41,674 nt of DNA from Candidatus Parcubacteria bacterium (GTDB lineage Bacteria; Patescibacteriota; Patescibacteriia; Patescibacteriales; BM507). The stretch spans positions 74,843 to 116,516 of the forward strand of contig PKTH01000011.1 of the NCBI GenBank assembly GCA_002869265.1. The letters are read 5' to 3'. Each line of letters starts with the position of its first letter. The stretch's first letter is position 1. The notes below the pieces were generated by a model that worked only from the letters and a program-made list of their open reading frames with translations, searched no databases and was not told the origin of the DNA. Positions 1-9,154 of the stretch are shown piece by piece. Made by a program: the position numbers and the translations under genes.

Positions 1-1
1 A

Positions 2-211
2 ACACTTAGAGATGAAAGTAGTCTATTAAAAAAATTCCATAGAAAAATTAAAGGCAGCAATCAAAAAGAAAGAAATGGTAATTCTATAAATGTTAACAAT
101 AGTGAGCAAAAAAGTTTAATTAAAAATCTAAATAAAATAAAGTTATTCCGTTGGTTCTTCGGCCATATGATAATTTTAACTTTAAAGAATGATAAAAAAG
201 ATATTATTTAA
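2..211 (+). CDS. C-terminal end of an unidentified protein (partial)
   Basis: A reading frame is open from the left edge of the window and stops at TAA 209-211, giving 69 residues. The product is rich in Lys, Asn and Ser, with a hydrophobic patch (FRWFFGHMIILTL) near its end. It overlaps the start of the next gene by 23 bases, which matches the tight overlaps elsewhere in this cluster and suggests the same operon. Too little is visible to assign a family. It could also be a chance open frame in AT-rich DNA; the missing upstream sequence would decide. Confidence 0.45.
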   Translation, partial: TLRDESSLLKKFHRKIKGSNQKERNGNSINVNNSEQKSLIKNLNKIKLFRWFFGHMIILTLKNDKKDII

Positions 212-869
212 AATATATTTAATAGTAAGAGAGTCTTTTCTGAGAAAGCACCTTCTTAGATTCTTGATTTTTGTAAATAATTATTCTTACGGTTGGATTA
301 AACTTTTTGTAATCGAGAACGGTAAGCACCCCAAACATGAAATATTGAGATATGATAAGTTTTTTGCTAAGCACTTGAATAAGGAGAGCACCGTACTTGA
401 TCTTGGTTGTGGAAATGGCAGCTTGGCTAAAAAGATTTCAGGGGAAGTTAAAAGGGTTGTTGCAATCGATATCTCGGAAAGAAATATAGAAGAAGCTGAA
501 AAAATCAATAGTCGAGACAACATTACTTATATAAAAGGGGACGCCACGTCATTTGATTTTAAAGACAAATTTGATTCGATAGTCCTTTCGAATGTTTTGG
601 AGCATATAGAAGATAGAATAGAGTTTTTAAAAAAATTACATCAACTTTCAGATATTATCTTGATAAGAGTTCCTATGTTGGACAGAGACTGGCTGTCGGT
701 ATATAAAAAAGAAAATGGGTATGAATATAGATTGGATAATACTCATTTCGTTGAATATACGACCAAACTTCTCAAGGAAGAGTTGAGAGTATCAAGTTGG
801 AGGCTCAAAGAGTACTCTATCCAATTTGGTGAGTTTTGGGGAGTGCTTATTAATTTTGACAAACAATAA
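189..869 (+). CDS. Class I SAM-dependent methyltransferase
   Basis: Predicted 226-residue methyltransferase of the Rossmann-fold Methyltransf_11/23/25 type. Motif I (VLDLGCGNGSL) lies at about residues 69-79, and the acidic residue that contacts the SAM ribose is in VVAIDIS near residue 94. The motif IV region reads FDSIVLSNVLEHIED. The first 40 or so residues are basic and hydrophobic, perhaps a membrane-association or substrate segment. ATG 189 is the only early start and has no Shine-Dalgarno site. The neighbours are a sulfotransferase and a flippase, so O-methylation of a surface glycan is the likely role. The acceptor cannot be read from the sequence. Confidence 0.85.
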   Translation: MIKKILFKIYLIVRESFLRKHLLRFLIFVNNYSYGWIKLFVIENGKHPKHEILRYDKFFAKHLNKESTVLDLGCGNGSLAKKISGEVKRVVAIDISERNIEEAEKINSRDNITYIKGDATSFDFKDKFDSIVLSNVLEHIEDRIEFLKKLHQLSDIILIRVPMLDRDWLSVYKKENGYEYRLDNTHFVEYTTKLLKEELRVSSWRLKEYSIQFGEFWGVLINFDKQ

Positions 870-870
870 A

Positions 871-1767
871 ATGACAGAAAGTAGTAAAGAAATCTTTATC
901 CATATTGGATTCCCAAAATCAGCAAGTACATATTTGCAAACGGAGGTGTTTCCAGAAATTGATGCAGAATATTTTTTTGTTTTAGGAGATCTTAATATTA
1001 TTACGGAATTAATTAAGAACTTAAAAGCGCAAGTTGCAAAAAGTAAAAAGAAAAAGATTGTCATATCGCAGGAAAGTCTTTCGGGTCATCCGCATGGTCA
1101 TAATGCTCCTATTGGCTTTAATAAAATTGCAGATGCACTGAAAGAAAACTTTCCAAATGCGAAAATATTAATAATTATTAGAAATCAATTTGAGTATATC
1201 AAGTCTGTGTATTCCTATTCTACTGCTACGGAAGGAATGCTTTCATGCAATTTTGAAAATTATTTAAATAAAATTGGTGATAATTATTTATTTCCAAAAT
1301 TACAATACAATATTTTAATAGAATATTATATAAAATATTTTGGTAAGGATCGGGTCTTGGTTGTTCCTATGGAAATGATAAAAAACAAAACAGAATTTAA
1401 CAACAAATTAATGAACTTTTTTGGGGTTAGTTCCTTACCTTTTGTGAATTCAAAAAAGGTCAACACCTCAACAAAAAATTTGTGTATCATTAATTTTTGG
1501 AGACCATTTAATTATTTTCTTAAAAAAGCAGTGTCGTTACTTGTTGTTCTGGGGCTTATTCAAAAAGAAAAAATCAGAGCTGTTAAGAATTTTTACTATC
1601 GTTTTAAAATTATCTCTTTGCCGATATTAGAAAAAATATTTTTCCTTTCAGGTGATTTAAAAATTCCAAAAGAAAGAGAAAAAAAATTAAGTACTATTTT
1701 TAGTAAATCAAATAAGGACACAGAAAATTTAATTGATATTGATTTAAATAAATATGATTATCCATAA
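871..1767 (+). CDS. PAPS-dependent sulfotransferase, probable glycan sulfotransferase 1
   Basis: A 298-residue protein of the sulfotransferase superfamily, which transfers sulfate from PAPS to a hydroxyl or amine. The 5'-phosphosulfate loop is GFPKSASTYLQ (residues 13-23; Lys16 is the usual catalytic/binding lysine). The 3'-phosphate site is IIIRNQFEYIKSVYS, with Arg104 and Ser112. ATG 871 is preferred over the upstream GTG-like start at 826 because it begins just after the methyltransferase stop (869) and puts the PSB loop at the normal distance from the N terminus. Its stop overlaps the flippase start by 14 bases, so the genes are co-transcribed. The donor would come from cysD/cysNC at 14287-17708. 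The acceptor sugar is unknown. Confidence 0.85.
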   Translation: MTESSKEIFIHIGFPKSASTYLQTEVFPEIDAEYFFVLGDLNIITELIKNLKAQVAKSKKKKIVISQESLSGHPHGHNAPIGFNKIADALKENFPNAKILIIIRNQFEYIKSVYSYSTATEGMLSCNFENYLNKIGDNYLFPKLQYNILIEYYIKYFGKDRVLVVPMEMIKNKTEFNNKLMNFFGVSSLPFVNSKKVNTSTKNLCIINFWRPFNYFLKKAVSLLVVLGLIQKEKIRAVKNFYYRFKIISLPILEKIFFLSGDLKIPKEREKKLSTIFSKSNKDTENLIDIDLNKYDYP

Positions 1768-3004
1768 AAATATTTTAAAAATACTAGACCTTGCCGAAAG
1801 ATGGATAAAAACAGACATTAGATTTCTTCTTAAAAATGGAGGGTGGATATTTTTGGGACAGTTTTTTTCTACCTTATTTTCTTTGGTTCTTGTATATGTT
1901 TTCGCAAATTATTTACCAACTGAAATATATGGAACTTATAAATATATTATTTCCATTATTTCAATTCTATATATCTTTAGTCTTTCCGGACTAAACCAAT
2001 CTTTAACTATTGCCATTGCAAAAGGCAAAGAAGGCAATTTGTTTATTGCGACTAAAACAAAATTTTTATTTTCTTTGGTGGGAACTTTAATTGGAATTCT
2101 CTTGTCTTTGTATTATTTTTTTCAAGGAAACATTGAGTATTCAATTCTAGTTTTGTTATCTTCTGTTTTTATCCCGTTTATTGGATCGTTTAATATTTAC
2201 GGCTCATATCTTCAGGGTAAAAAAAAGTTTAAAGAAAATTCAATATTAATAATATTTTTTTCTTTTATCCATTCTTTGTTGCTTGTACTAACTGTCTATT
2301 TCTCTAATAATTTATTTATTATTATTACTGTTTATTATTTAGTTTTGGCATTTTTAAATTATCTATTCTTTACTTTTTCAATTAAAAAACATCCACCAAA
2401 TACAGTTTCTGACCGTAGCTTTATCGGGTATGGTAAACATTTGAGTTTAATGTCAGTTACAAACACAGTTGCAACCCATGTTGACAAAATAATTATTGGA
2501 CATCTTTTTGGTCCGATTGATGTGGCAATATACGTATTTGCGAACGCTCCGATTAGAAAACTATTGGAGCTGTTTGGAAAAATTTTAGGTCCTTTAGCTT
2601 TTGTGAAGTTTTCGGAAACCAGTGTAGCTGTCCTTAAGAAAACCTTAATTATAAAAATACTTAAATCATTTCTTTTGGTAATTCCTATTTTTATCCTTTA
2701 TGTTTATTTTTCTCAATATTTGTATAACATATTTTTCCCGCAATATTATGCATCAATAAAATATACTAGATGGTTAGCATTAATCATCTTGGCGATGCCC
2801 TTCATGTTTCTTGGGACAGCAATCACAGCCCAAGCCCAAAAGAAGATGCTCTATTATTATAAGTTTTCTACAAACCTTTTCTTAATTATCCTGATGTTAA
2901 TTTTGTCTCCAATCTTTGGAGTCTGGGGTATTGTTTGGTCAAGAGTTGTTTATCACTTTGTAAGCATTTCTATTCTAATGTACTTCTTTAAAAGAATGAA
3001 TTAG
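1754..3004 (+). CDS. Polysaccharide flippase (Wzx-like, MOP superfamily)
   Basis: A 416-residue, strongly hydrophobic protein with about 12 predicted membrane spans. It matches oligosaccharide flippases (polysaccharide biosynthesis protein family) in length and in the N-terminal pattern NGGWIFLGQFFSTLFSLVL followed by FANYLPTEIYGTYKY. It would move lipid-linked repeat units across the membrane. Its first 14 bases overlap the sulfotransferase gene. Its stop (TAG 3002-3004) overlaps the stop of the opposite-strand glycosyltransferase. No polymerase (Wzy) or initiating sugar-phosphate transferase is in the window, so those steps must be encoded elsewhere. Confidence 0.88.
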   Translation: MIIHKNILKILDLAERWIKTDIRFLLKNGGWIFLGQFFSTLFSLVLVYVFANYLPTEIYGTYKYIISIISILYIFSLSGLNQSLTIAIAKGKEGNLFIATKTKFLFSLVGTLIGILLSLYYFFQGNIEYSILVLLSSVFIPFIGSFNIYGSYLQGKKKFKENSILIIFFSFIHSLLLVLTVYFSNNLFIIITVYYLVLAFLNYLFFTFSIKKHPPNTVSDRSFIGYGKHLSLMSVTNTVATHVDKIIIGHLFGPIDVAIYVFANAPIRKLLELFGKILGPLAFVKFSETSVAVLKKTLIIKILKSFLLVIPIFILYVYFSQYLYNIFFPQYYASIKYTRWLALIILAMPFMFLGTAITAQAQKKMLYYYKFSTNLFLIILMLILSPIFGVWGIVWSRVVYHFVSISILMYFFKRMN

Positions 3005-4101
3005 AGGTCTTTTAGAGCGTCTTTTATTACGTTAATGTTAAAGTTGTCTTTCATAAACTTGCTAGCCCCGAGAGATAGCTGCTTTCTAAAATTATTATCT
3101 TTGAGTAACATTATTTTTTTAATCCATTGTTCCGGTTTTTCAGCCACTAAATAGTGCTTGTTGTCCTCTCCACCAAAAACATCATGCACTCTCTTAGAGA
3201 CGATGGTTGGGAAGCCTCTTTTAAGAGACTCGTAGGCTTTAATTTTCATTCCATATCCAATCTTCACTGGTATTATTGAGATGTCCATTTTATCTAGGAA
3301 TGTATCAATGTCATCAATGAAACCCGTGGGACTTAAATTTTCTGCCTTGAAGTGTTGCGGACAATTTCTTCCCAGAATATGGAATTTTATTTTTTCTTTT
3401 TTTAACTTGGGGATTAGTTTATTGTAAATAAAAAGCAGTCCAGACAAGTTGACAGAATTATTAAAATTGCTGCCAAAGTAAAAGATGTTAAGGTTGAGAT
3501 CATTTTTATTTCTATATACAAAATCATATTTTTTGTAGAAGGGGAGATAAGTTGCTTTATTTGAAAAGTACTTTTTTTCAAAAAGATTTTGATCAAGCTT
3601 AGAAATGAAAAATATTTGATCTGAAATTTTAGCCATTTCTTTTTCCATCTTTTTTATTTTAAAATAAGTATAAAAAAAGATTAAAATAATTTTTAAGTTA
3701 CCATCCTTAAAAATAGAATAAAGAGCCTTCTCGTAGTAGTGAGCTGATTCAAGATTGTGGTTTCTGAAATAAATTTTCTTTTTTGGGAAACTTGAACTTA
3801 TTTCTCTAGCTACTTTCATGCTTTTTAGATATTCGAACCAGAAAATATCAGGGTTTAATTCCTTGCACAAATTGATAATTTTGTCTTTATCGGCTTTAAA
3901 ATTGTTTGTCTTAGCAACTTTTATTACATTTACATCATCTTCAACAACAGTTTCTTCCAAATTTTCCTTGTACTCAATTAGAGTGACTTTGTAGCCCAGC
4001 TCAAGAAATATTTTTATTCTAAAATATATATCTTGCTGGTTGGCCATCTCAACAGGGAACACTTTAAGCGGAGCAAAAATGAGAATGTGTTTATTTGTCA
4101 T
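3001..4101 (-). CDS. Glycosyltransferase, GT4-like (GT-B fold)
   Basis: A 366-residue protein. The C-terminal half has the GT-B donor-site pattern: FYFGSNFNNSVNLSGLLFI, then KFHILG, then GYGMKIKAYESLKRGFPTIVS, where the Glu of KAYES is in the usual nucleotide-sugar-binding position. The N-terminal half starts ILIFAPLKVFPVEMANQQD, a loose GT4 acceptor-domain start. It is the last gene of the minus-strand block 6360-3001 and overlaps the preceding gene by 11 bases. Donor and acceptor cannot be told from the sequence. Confidence 0.8.
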   Translation of the reverse strand: MTNKHILIFAPLKVFPVEMANQQDIYFRIKIFLELGYKVTLIEYKENLEETVVEDDVNVIKVAKTNNFKADKDKIINLCKELNPDIFWFEYLKSMKVAREISSSFPKKKIYFRNHNLESAHYYEKALYSIFKDGNLKIILIFFYTYFKIKKMEKEMAKISDQIFFISKLDQNLFEKKYFSNKATYLPFYKKYDFVYRNKNDLNLNIFYFGSNFNNSVNLSGLLFIYNKLIPKLKKEKIKFHILGRNCPQHFKAENLSPTGFIDDIDTFLDKMDISIIPVKIGYGMKIKAYESLKRGFPTIVSKRVHDVFGGEDNKHYLVAEKPEQWIKKIMLLKDNNFRKQLSLGASKFMKDNFNINVIKDALKDL

Positions 4102-5413
4102 AAATTTCTCTTAGTATTTTATAATATTTTGATCCTAAAACATTCCAATCGTATTGGTCTAAGGTTTTTCTCCGGGCTTTGATCCCCATTTGTATGAAGT
4201 TTTTTTCTGAATTTACGCAGGCGGCTATTTGTTTTTCATTCTTTCTATCAATAATAAAGCCAGTCTCTTTATCTACACATTCAGCACTTCCGCAATTTTT
4301 AGTAACAATTACAGGTGTTTCACAAGCCATTGATTCAATGGTTACATACCCAAAAGTTTCTAACCATATAGATGGCACTACAGTCAAAAGGGCTCCAGAA
4401 TAAATTTTTCTCATTTCTTCAAAATTTAGCATTCCAGTGAAAATTACTCTTTTTTCCAGTTTGTTTTGTCGGACTATTTGTTTTATTTCTTGTCCATATT
4501 TCCCCAGGTCTTCCTTGCTTCCAGAAAAAAGATTAGAACTGCCAACAAAGACGATTTTGAGATTATCATCTTTTAAATACTTGATAGCTTTGACTAGGTA
4601 TTCTTGTCCCTTTATTCTGTTAATTCTACTAGTACAAAGAAGATATTTTTTTTCAGTTAAATTATATTTTTTTAGGAATTTTTTATCGATGTCTTTGTAA
4701 TAATGATTGTGAATGTTTTTATTAGACGAATTAATAGGTAAGGGGAGTCCCCATAAATTATTTTCTTTTTTAAAAAGACTAGCCGTTAATTTTGAGTTTC
4801 CGATAATTCCTTTAGCTGACAAAAGAGTTTTATATGATTTTTTGTAAAGCCAATAATTTTTTTGTGTATTATATTTTCTTATATTAATTTTATTGGCATA
4901 GGGGGTGAAAAAAATGATAGTTGCAAATACCTTTTTCCAATTAGCCAAGTTTTCTTTCCATAGCCAGATCAGGGATTTTTTGATAGTGGGAAAGCCTCGT
5001 GATATTTCATCATTTGGCATTAAAAATTTTCTTTTAAAGGGGTCGATAAGACCTACTCCATGACAGATATAAACTATTGGTAATTTTGCTATTTTTGCAG
5101 CCTTTATCCATGCGAGGGAGTTATGATTGTTCGCAATGATATAATCAAAATTATTTTTTATTAAAAAATCAGCAAATTTCCTTTTATTTTTAATAACTGA
5201 AAAAGGGTCTCTTAATGACCCGTTCATTAGCGGTGATCTTATAATTTTTCCTTCTTTCCTTGTCTCTTCTTTGTGAGCGCTGTTAATAGTGCTTGTATAT
5301 ATAGACACATCATTATTGTTTTTTGTAAGGAACTCAGCTAGTCCTCTGACAAACTGTTCAATACCCCCTCCTTTCGGATAATAATTTTCTGTAGTAATTA
5401 GTATCTTTTTCAT
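4091..5413 (-). CDS. Glycosyltransferase family 4
   Basis: A 440-residue GT-B glycosyltransferase. The N terminus has the glycine-rich acceptor loop (ENYYPKGGGIEQFVRGLAEF), there is SRINRIKGQEYLVKA at the start of the donor domain, and the GT4 signature IWLETFGYVTIESMACETPV carries the conserved E-x7-E pair. Its ATG overlaps the TAA of the upstream GT2 gene by one base (TAATG), which points to translational coupling. It is the second gene of the minus-strand block. Sugar specificity is unknown. Confidence 0.88.
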   Translation of the reverse strand: MKKILITTENYYPKGGGIEQFVRGLAEFLTKNNNDVSIYTSTINSAHKEETRKEGKIIRSPLMNGSLRDPFSVIKNKRKFADFLIKNNFDYIIANNHNSLAWIKAAKIAKLPIVYICHGVGLIDPFKRKFLMPNDEISRGFPTIKKSLIWLWKENLANWKKVFATIIFFTPYANKINIRKYNTQKNYWLYKKSYKTLLSAKGIIGNSKLTASLFKKENNLWGLPLPINSSNKNIHNHYYKDIDKKFLKKYNLTEKKYLLCTSRINRIKGQEYLVKAIKYLKDDNLKIVFVGSSNLFSGSKEDLGKYGQEIKQIVRQNKLEKRVIFTGMLNFEEMRKIYSGALLTVVPSIWLETFGYVTIESMACETPVIVTKNCGSAECVDKETGFIIDRKNEKQIAACVNSEKNFIQMGIKARRKTLDQYDWNVLGSKYYKILREIYDK

Positions 5414-6360
5414 TATTTCGTTTCTTTATAAGCTAAAAGTTTTGTTATAAATAATATTCTGAAAATAGAAAAAAGCAAGAAGAAAAAAATGAGTGGATTG
5501 TGTCTTTTTTTAATTATCAGAGCAGCTCCCGGAACTTTTCTGGTGCCTATTAATAGTTGAAAGAAAAACCATTTCAACTTATTGAGTTTTAAATTTTTTA
5601 ACACGAACAATGAATGTGTTAGATACACATAGTACATTCTTTTAAATTTGTCATTTCTAGCTATAACCCTTTTTGGCCTCATAGCCCCTCGGTGTACATA
5701 TGAAATCTTTTTGGTAAGAAAAATTTTAGCCCCAATGTTTTTAATTTTTATACAAAAGTCAGTTTCTCCCCTGAAACCCATTCCAGAAGTTAGGTCATCA
5801 TAGTAACAGTCAAAACCATTGATTTTTTTAAAGACACTAGAACGATAGGCTAGAAAGCATGATCTAGCATGATCAATTTCAATTTTGCTTGCTTCCTCAA
5901 ATTTTGCATCAGAAAAATTGGTATTTACTATTCCATAATTGGTAATTCTTCCGATTCCTTGTACCTTGCTTCTCTCAGGAATTGCCCAATCAACTTTTTC
6001 TGATCCAGTGAGGGCTGATATTTCTTTGTTCTCAAATAATGAAATTAATAAAGATAGAGTATCTTCTTGGACTAAGGATGTGTCATCATCTATTTGTAGA
6101 TGGATATTAAAATTTGCATTTACTGAACCCAGTTCCCTAGCGTAGGTAACGCCTGGTTTTGATGTTTTTATGTATACAATATTTCTATATTTTTCTTTGT
6201 AGGTCAGTACGATCTTTTCAGTATTGTCGCTTGAAGGACCATTGTCTACTATAATGACTTCAAAATTGTCTCTACTTATCTTTTGTTTATAAATGTGTAA
6301 CAATGTCTCTTCGAGGTCTGTAGCTCTATTAAATGTGGGTATAATAATTGATATTTTCAT
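5413..6360 (-). CDS. Glycosyltransferase family 2
   Basis: A 315-residue GT-A enzyme. It opens with the GT2 start ISIIIPTFNRATDLEETL, followed by FEVIIVDNG and the metal-binding DxD region LQIDDDTSL. A later RGETDFCIKIKNIGAKI segment matches the GT2 catalytic-base region. The C terminus has a hydrophobic stretch (PLIFFFLLFSIFRILFI) that may anchor it in the membrane. It is the first gene of the minus-strand block, about 54 bases downstream of the predicted start site from the promoter at 6421-6449. Confidence 0.87.
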   Translation of the reverse strand: MKISIIIPTFNRATDLEETLLHIYKQKISRDNFEVIIVDNGPSSDNTEKIVLTYKEKYRNIVYIKTSKPGVTYARELGSVNANFNIHLQIDDDTSLVQEDTLSLLISLFENKEISALTGSEKVDWAIPERSKVQGIGRITNYGIVNTNFSDAKFEEASKIEIDHARSCFLAYRSSVFKKINGFDCYYDDLTSGMGFRGETDFCIKIKNIGAKIFLTKKISYVHRGAMRPKRVIARNDKFKRMYYVYLTHSLFVLKNLKLNKLKWFFFQLLIGTRKVPGAALIIKKRHNPLIFFFLLFSIFRILFITKLLAYKETK

Positions 6361-6396
6361 TTTTGGATAGAATTATTTTCGGGTTATTTGAGTCGT

Positions 6397-6425
6397 TTGA
6401 CGGTTATTTGCGCTAATACTATAAT
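6397..6425 (+). promoter_or_regulatory. Promoter for the plus-strand block 6457-9137
   Basis: A near-consensus sigma70-type promoter: TTGACG (6397-6402), a 17-base spacer and TATAAT (6420-6425). The predicted start site is about 25 bases before the ATG at 6457. The -10 box is shared with the opposite-strand promoter. Confidence 0.7.
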
Positions 6426-6449
6426 ACTATCACAGCAATAAATAGTAAA
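6421..6449 (-). promoter_or_regulatory. Promoter for the minus-strand block 6360-3001
   Basis: Read on the minus strand: TTTACT (6449-6444), a 17-base spacer and TATTAT (6426-6421). Its -10 box occupies almost the same bases as the plus-strand -10 box, so the two promoters cannot be occupied at the same time. Confidence 0.5.
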
Positions 6450-6456
6450 GAAGTAA

Positions 6457-7263
6457 ATGATAGACAATTTTTTAAAAAATTACGATGAATATGAGAAGGT
6501 AGGCAGGGCTTATATTCTGAAAAAAAGGGGCAATGAGGCTTTTGAAAGTTTTTATTTAGATAGTTATGGAGGAAACAGCTTAGATAATAATGAAAATGAT
6601 TTAATTTCTAAGACTTTAAGTGATGAAAGGTCAAGAAAGACTGTAGAAAACTTAAAGGACATTAAGGGGGCAGTATTGGACCTTGGTACTGGGCAAGGTT
6701 TTCTTTCCGGTGCACTAAAGAGGATTAATGATAAGATTAAGGTTGTTGGTTATGATATTTCTCCGAAAGCTTGTATGAAGTCTGTAGAAAATGATTTTGT
6801 TGACTATAGTGTTCAGGGTTCCGATTCTTTGCCTTTTAGGGATTCTATTTTTGATGGGGTGATAATGGGTGATCTGATTGAGCATTTATTGATGCCAGAG
6901 ACATTCTTGGAAGAAATATTCAGAGTACTTAAAGATGGAGGAGCTTTGTCTTTGTCTACCCCTAATGTTTCATTTTTGGATAATAGATTGAAGATGTTGA
7001 AAGGGGAGTTTCCTAAAACCGAATGTAATAAAGACGTAGAAGTTTGGAATGCGCAACATATTAGGTTTTTTAATTTTTATACAATAAGAAGTATTTTAGA
7101 AAAAAAAGGTTTTTCGGTTGAGAAGATCGAAGGGGTAAGATTTATGAAGTCATATAAAATAAGAAGGCCTATTAAAAAAATATTTAAATATCTACCAGAT
7201 AATCTCACCCACCAAATGATGGTAGCTAAAGCATTTAAAAAAAATGAAAAACAATATTACTGA
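6457..7263 (+). CDS. Class I SAM-dependent methyltransferase
   Basis: A 268-residue methyltransferase. Motif I is AVLDLGTGQGFL (about residues 72-83), the acidic loop is KVVGYDIS, and the motif IV to post-motif region reads VIMGDLIEHLLMPETFLEEI followed by RVLKDGGALSLSTPNV. This is the Methyltransf_11/23 pattern seen in many glycan and lipid methyltransferases. It is the first gene behind a good promoter and has no Shine-Dalgarno site. The next gene overlaps its end by 20 bases. The substrate is unknown, though a sugar in this cluster's glycan is likely. Confidence 0.86.
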   Translation: MIDNFLKNYDEYEKVGRAYILKKRGNEAFESFYLDSYGGNSLDNNENDLISKTLSDERSRKTVENLKDIKGAVLDLGTGQGFLSGALKRINDKIKVVGYDISPKACMKSVENDFVDYSVQGSDSLPFRDSIFDGVIMGDLIEHLLMPETFLEEIFRVLKDGGALSLSTPNVSFLDNRLKMLKGEFPKTECNKDVEVWNAQHIRFFNFYTIRSILEKKGFSVEKIEGVRFMKSYKIRRPIKKIFKYLPDNLTHQMMVAKAFKKNEKQYY

Positions 7264-8002
7264 GGATGAAAAAAAATACCATGATAAGGTTGCATTAGAT
7301 TATAGTAAGAGGCAGAAGAGTTTAAATGGGTGGCAGATTTGTGAAATGATTTTTATTTGGAAAAAAATTCACCAAATATATAAAACCAATAATTCAATTA
7401 AAATTCTAGATATTGGTTGCGGCCCCGCTGTCAATGCATCAAAAAATATTGATTATTTTAAAATTTATAAGAATCAGTATACAGGTCTAGACTTAAGCGA
7501 TGAGTTTTCTAGAATTGCGGCAAATGAATTTGGATTAAATGTTATCTCAGCTGACTTTCTCACTGAAAACGAATTTCTAAAAAATAAAAAGTATGATGTA
7601 GTCTTGGCTTTGGGGTTTTTGCACCATCTAGAAAGCATAGATATAGCTCTAGAAAGAATTTCAAGTTTAGCAAACAAGGGGGCTTATATTTTTTTTAGAG
7701 ATCCAAATGAAAATGCCTTTAAAAAATGGACAGGGGATTCACCTCATGAGCATCCCATAAATCCAGATATTTTAGTAAAGAAAGCAAGGGACAATGGACT
7801 CCTTCTAGATAAAATTTTTTATATAAACTCTTTTTTTACAAAAAAATTTATTGAATCTACTTTTTTGAAATTTATTTTAAAATACAGAATGGGATGGATA
7901 ATTAAGTTTTATATTGATGTTTATGTTTCCAAAATGTTTAAAAATGATTTTTTAGTAGGGAGAGATTGCATCTATATTTTGAGAAAAGATGAAAATAATT
8001 AG
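7244..8002 (+). CDS. Class I SAM-dependent methyltransferase
   Basis: A 252-residue protein with motif I ILDIGCGPAVNASKN at about residues 54-68, YTGLDLS as the acidic loop, and YDVVLALGFLHHLESID as motif IV. The LGFLHHL form resembles methyltransferases acting on small molecules or sugars. The reading frame starts inside the end of the previous methyltransferase gene and its own end overlaps the next glycosyltransferase by 14 bases, so the three genes form one operon. Two adjacent methyltransferases suggest at least two methylated positions on the glycan, an inference only. Confidence 0.83.
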   Translation: MKNNITEDEKKYHDKVALDYSKRQKSLNGWQICEMIFIWKKIHQIYKTNNSIKILDIGCGPAVNASKNIDYFKIYKNQYTGLDLSDEFSRIAANEFGLNVISADFLTENEFLKNKKYDVVLALGFLHHLESIDIALERISSLANKGAYIFFRDPNENAFKKWTGDSPHEHPINPDILVKKARDNGLLLDKIFYINSFFTKKFIESTFLKFILKYRMGWIIKFYIDVYVSKMFKNDFLVGRDCIYILRKDENN

Positions 8003-9137
8003 TATATCATGGCTTAATAATGCCTTTTTTGGAGGAGTTGAAAGAAGGGCACATGAATTTTCGATTGTTGCGAATAATTACCATGAAGTTAGTTTTTACG
8101 CAATTAAAACTCCTTGGTCCAAGAAAAGTGCTAACAATGATTATAACGAGAATGACATTTTCCTGCCTGTTAATCCATATAGATTTGGATTAAAGTATTT
8201 TTGGGAAACATTTTTTTTAAAGAGAGTAACAAAAAAACTTAAAAAAAAGAACCATAATAATACCATTGTTCATGGTCAAGGCGTTAATGGCTATCCTGGG
8301 GTTGCCAATGGATTACCCACTGTTATTTGCATGCATGGTGCAGAAAATGATTACAATAGAAAAGGAAAGATTGGAACTATGTGGAGGGAAACAATTGATA
8401 AATGTGATCATATTTTTTCAATTTCTGAAAATGTCAGAGAGAGGCTTGTTAAAATTGGAGTTGATGCAAAAAAAATTACGACTGTTTATAATGGGATAGA
8501 TATTAAAAAATTTCAAAACGTTACCAAAACGGACATAGAAAAGGTTTTTAAAAAATTTTCTCTTAATCAGAAAACTAAATACATACTTTCTGTACATAAT
8601 TTGATTAATGAAAAAAGAACCAAGGAAATGCTCGATGTGTTTTTGTCGGTTCAAGAAAAATTCTTGGACCGCGAATTGCTTATTTGTGGTGATGGTTATA
8701 ACCGGGCAGTATTAGAAAGATATTCTAGAAGCAAGAAAATTAGAGTGAGGTTTCTCGGGAGACTAAATGACAAGGATTTATTGCCGATTTATCGATTATC
8801 AGATGTTTTCGTTTTAAATAGCTCAAAAGAAGGCTTGCCTATATCTATAGGTGAAGCAATGGCTTCAAAATGTGCCTTGGTAGTGGGGAATGTTGGTTCA
8901 ATAGGGGAGATTCTAAAGAATAATGTGAACTCTTTGTTAAATGACAGATGTGACGATGAAGCTTTTCGGAAAAATCTCATTAGAGTATTAAGTGATAATG
9001 TTTTGAGAGAGAAAATTTCAGAAAGAGCTTGCAGTGATAGTTTTGAATTATCCTGGGAAAATCAATTTACTAAAATAAATAAGGTTTATAATGATATTTC
9101 TCTGAAAAAGTCTTTTAGAACTAGTGTGGATGGTTAA
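7989..9137 (+). CDS. Glycosyltransferase family 4
   Basis: A 382-residue GT-B enzyme. The N-terminal glycine loop is NAFFGGVERRAHEFS, and the typical interdomain segment is ITTVYNGIDIKKFQ. The donor domain has LLICGDGYN, and FVLNSSKEGLPISIGEAMAS, which is the GT4 E-x7-E motif. It is the last gene of the plus-strand block. Its stop lies only 17 bases from the end of the converging gene at 9155, and I see no terminator hairpin in the gap. Confidence 0.88.
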   Translation: MKIISISWLNNAFFGGVERRAHEFSIVANNYHEVSFYAIKTPWSKKSANNDYNENDIFLPVNPYRFGLKYFWETFFLKRVTKKLKKKNHNNTIVHGQGVNGYPGVANGLPTVICMHGAENDYNRKGKIGTMWRETIDKCDHIFSISENVRERLVKIGVDAKKITTVYNGIDIKKFQNVTKTDIEKVFKKFSLNQKTKYILSVHNLINEKRTKEMLDVFLSVQEKFLDRELLICGDGYNRAVLERYSRSKKIRVRFLGRLNDKDLLPIYRLSDVFVLNSSKEGLPISIGEAMASKCALVVGNVGSIGEILKNNVNSLLNDRCDDEAFRKNLIRVLSDNVLREKISERACSDSFELSWENQFTKINKVYNDISLKKSFRTSVDG

Positions 9138-9154
9138 GATTTTTATATTCAGTC

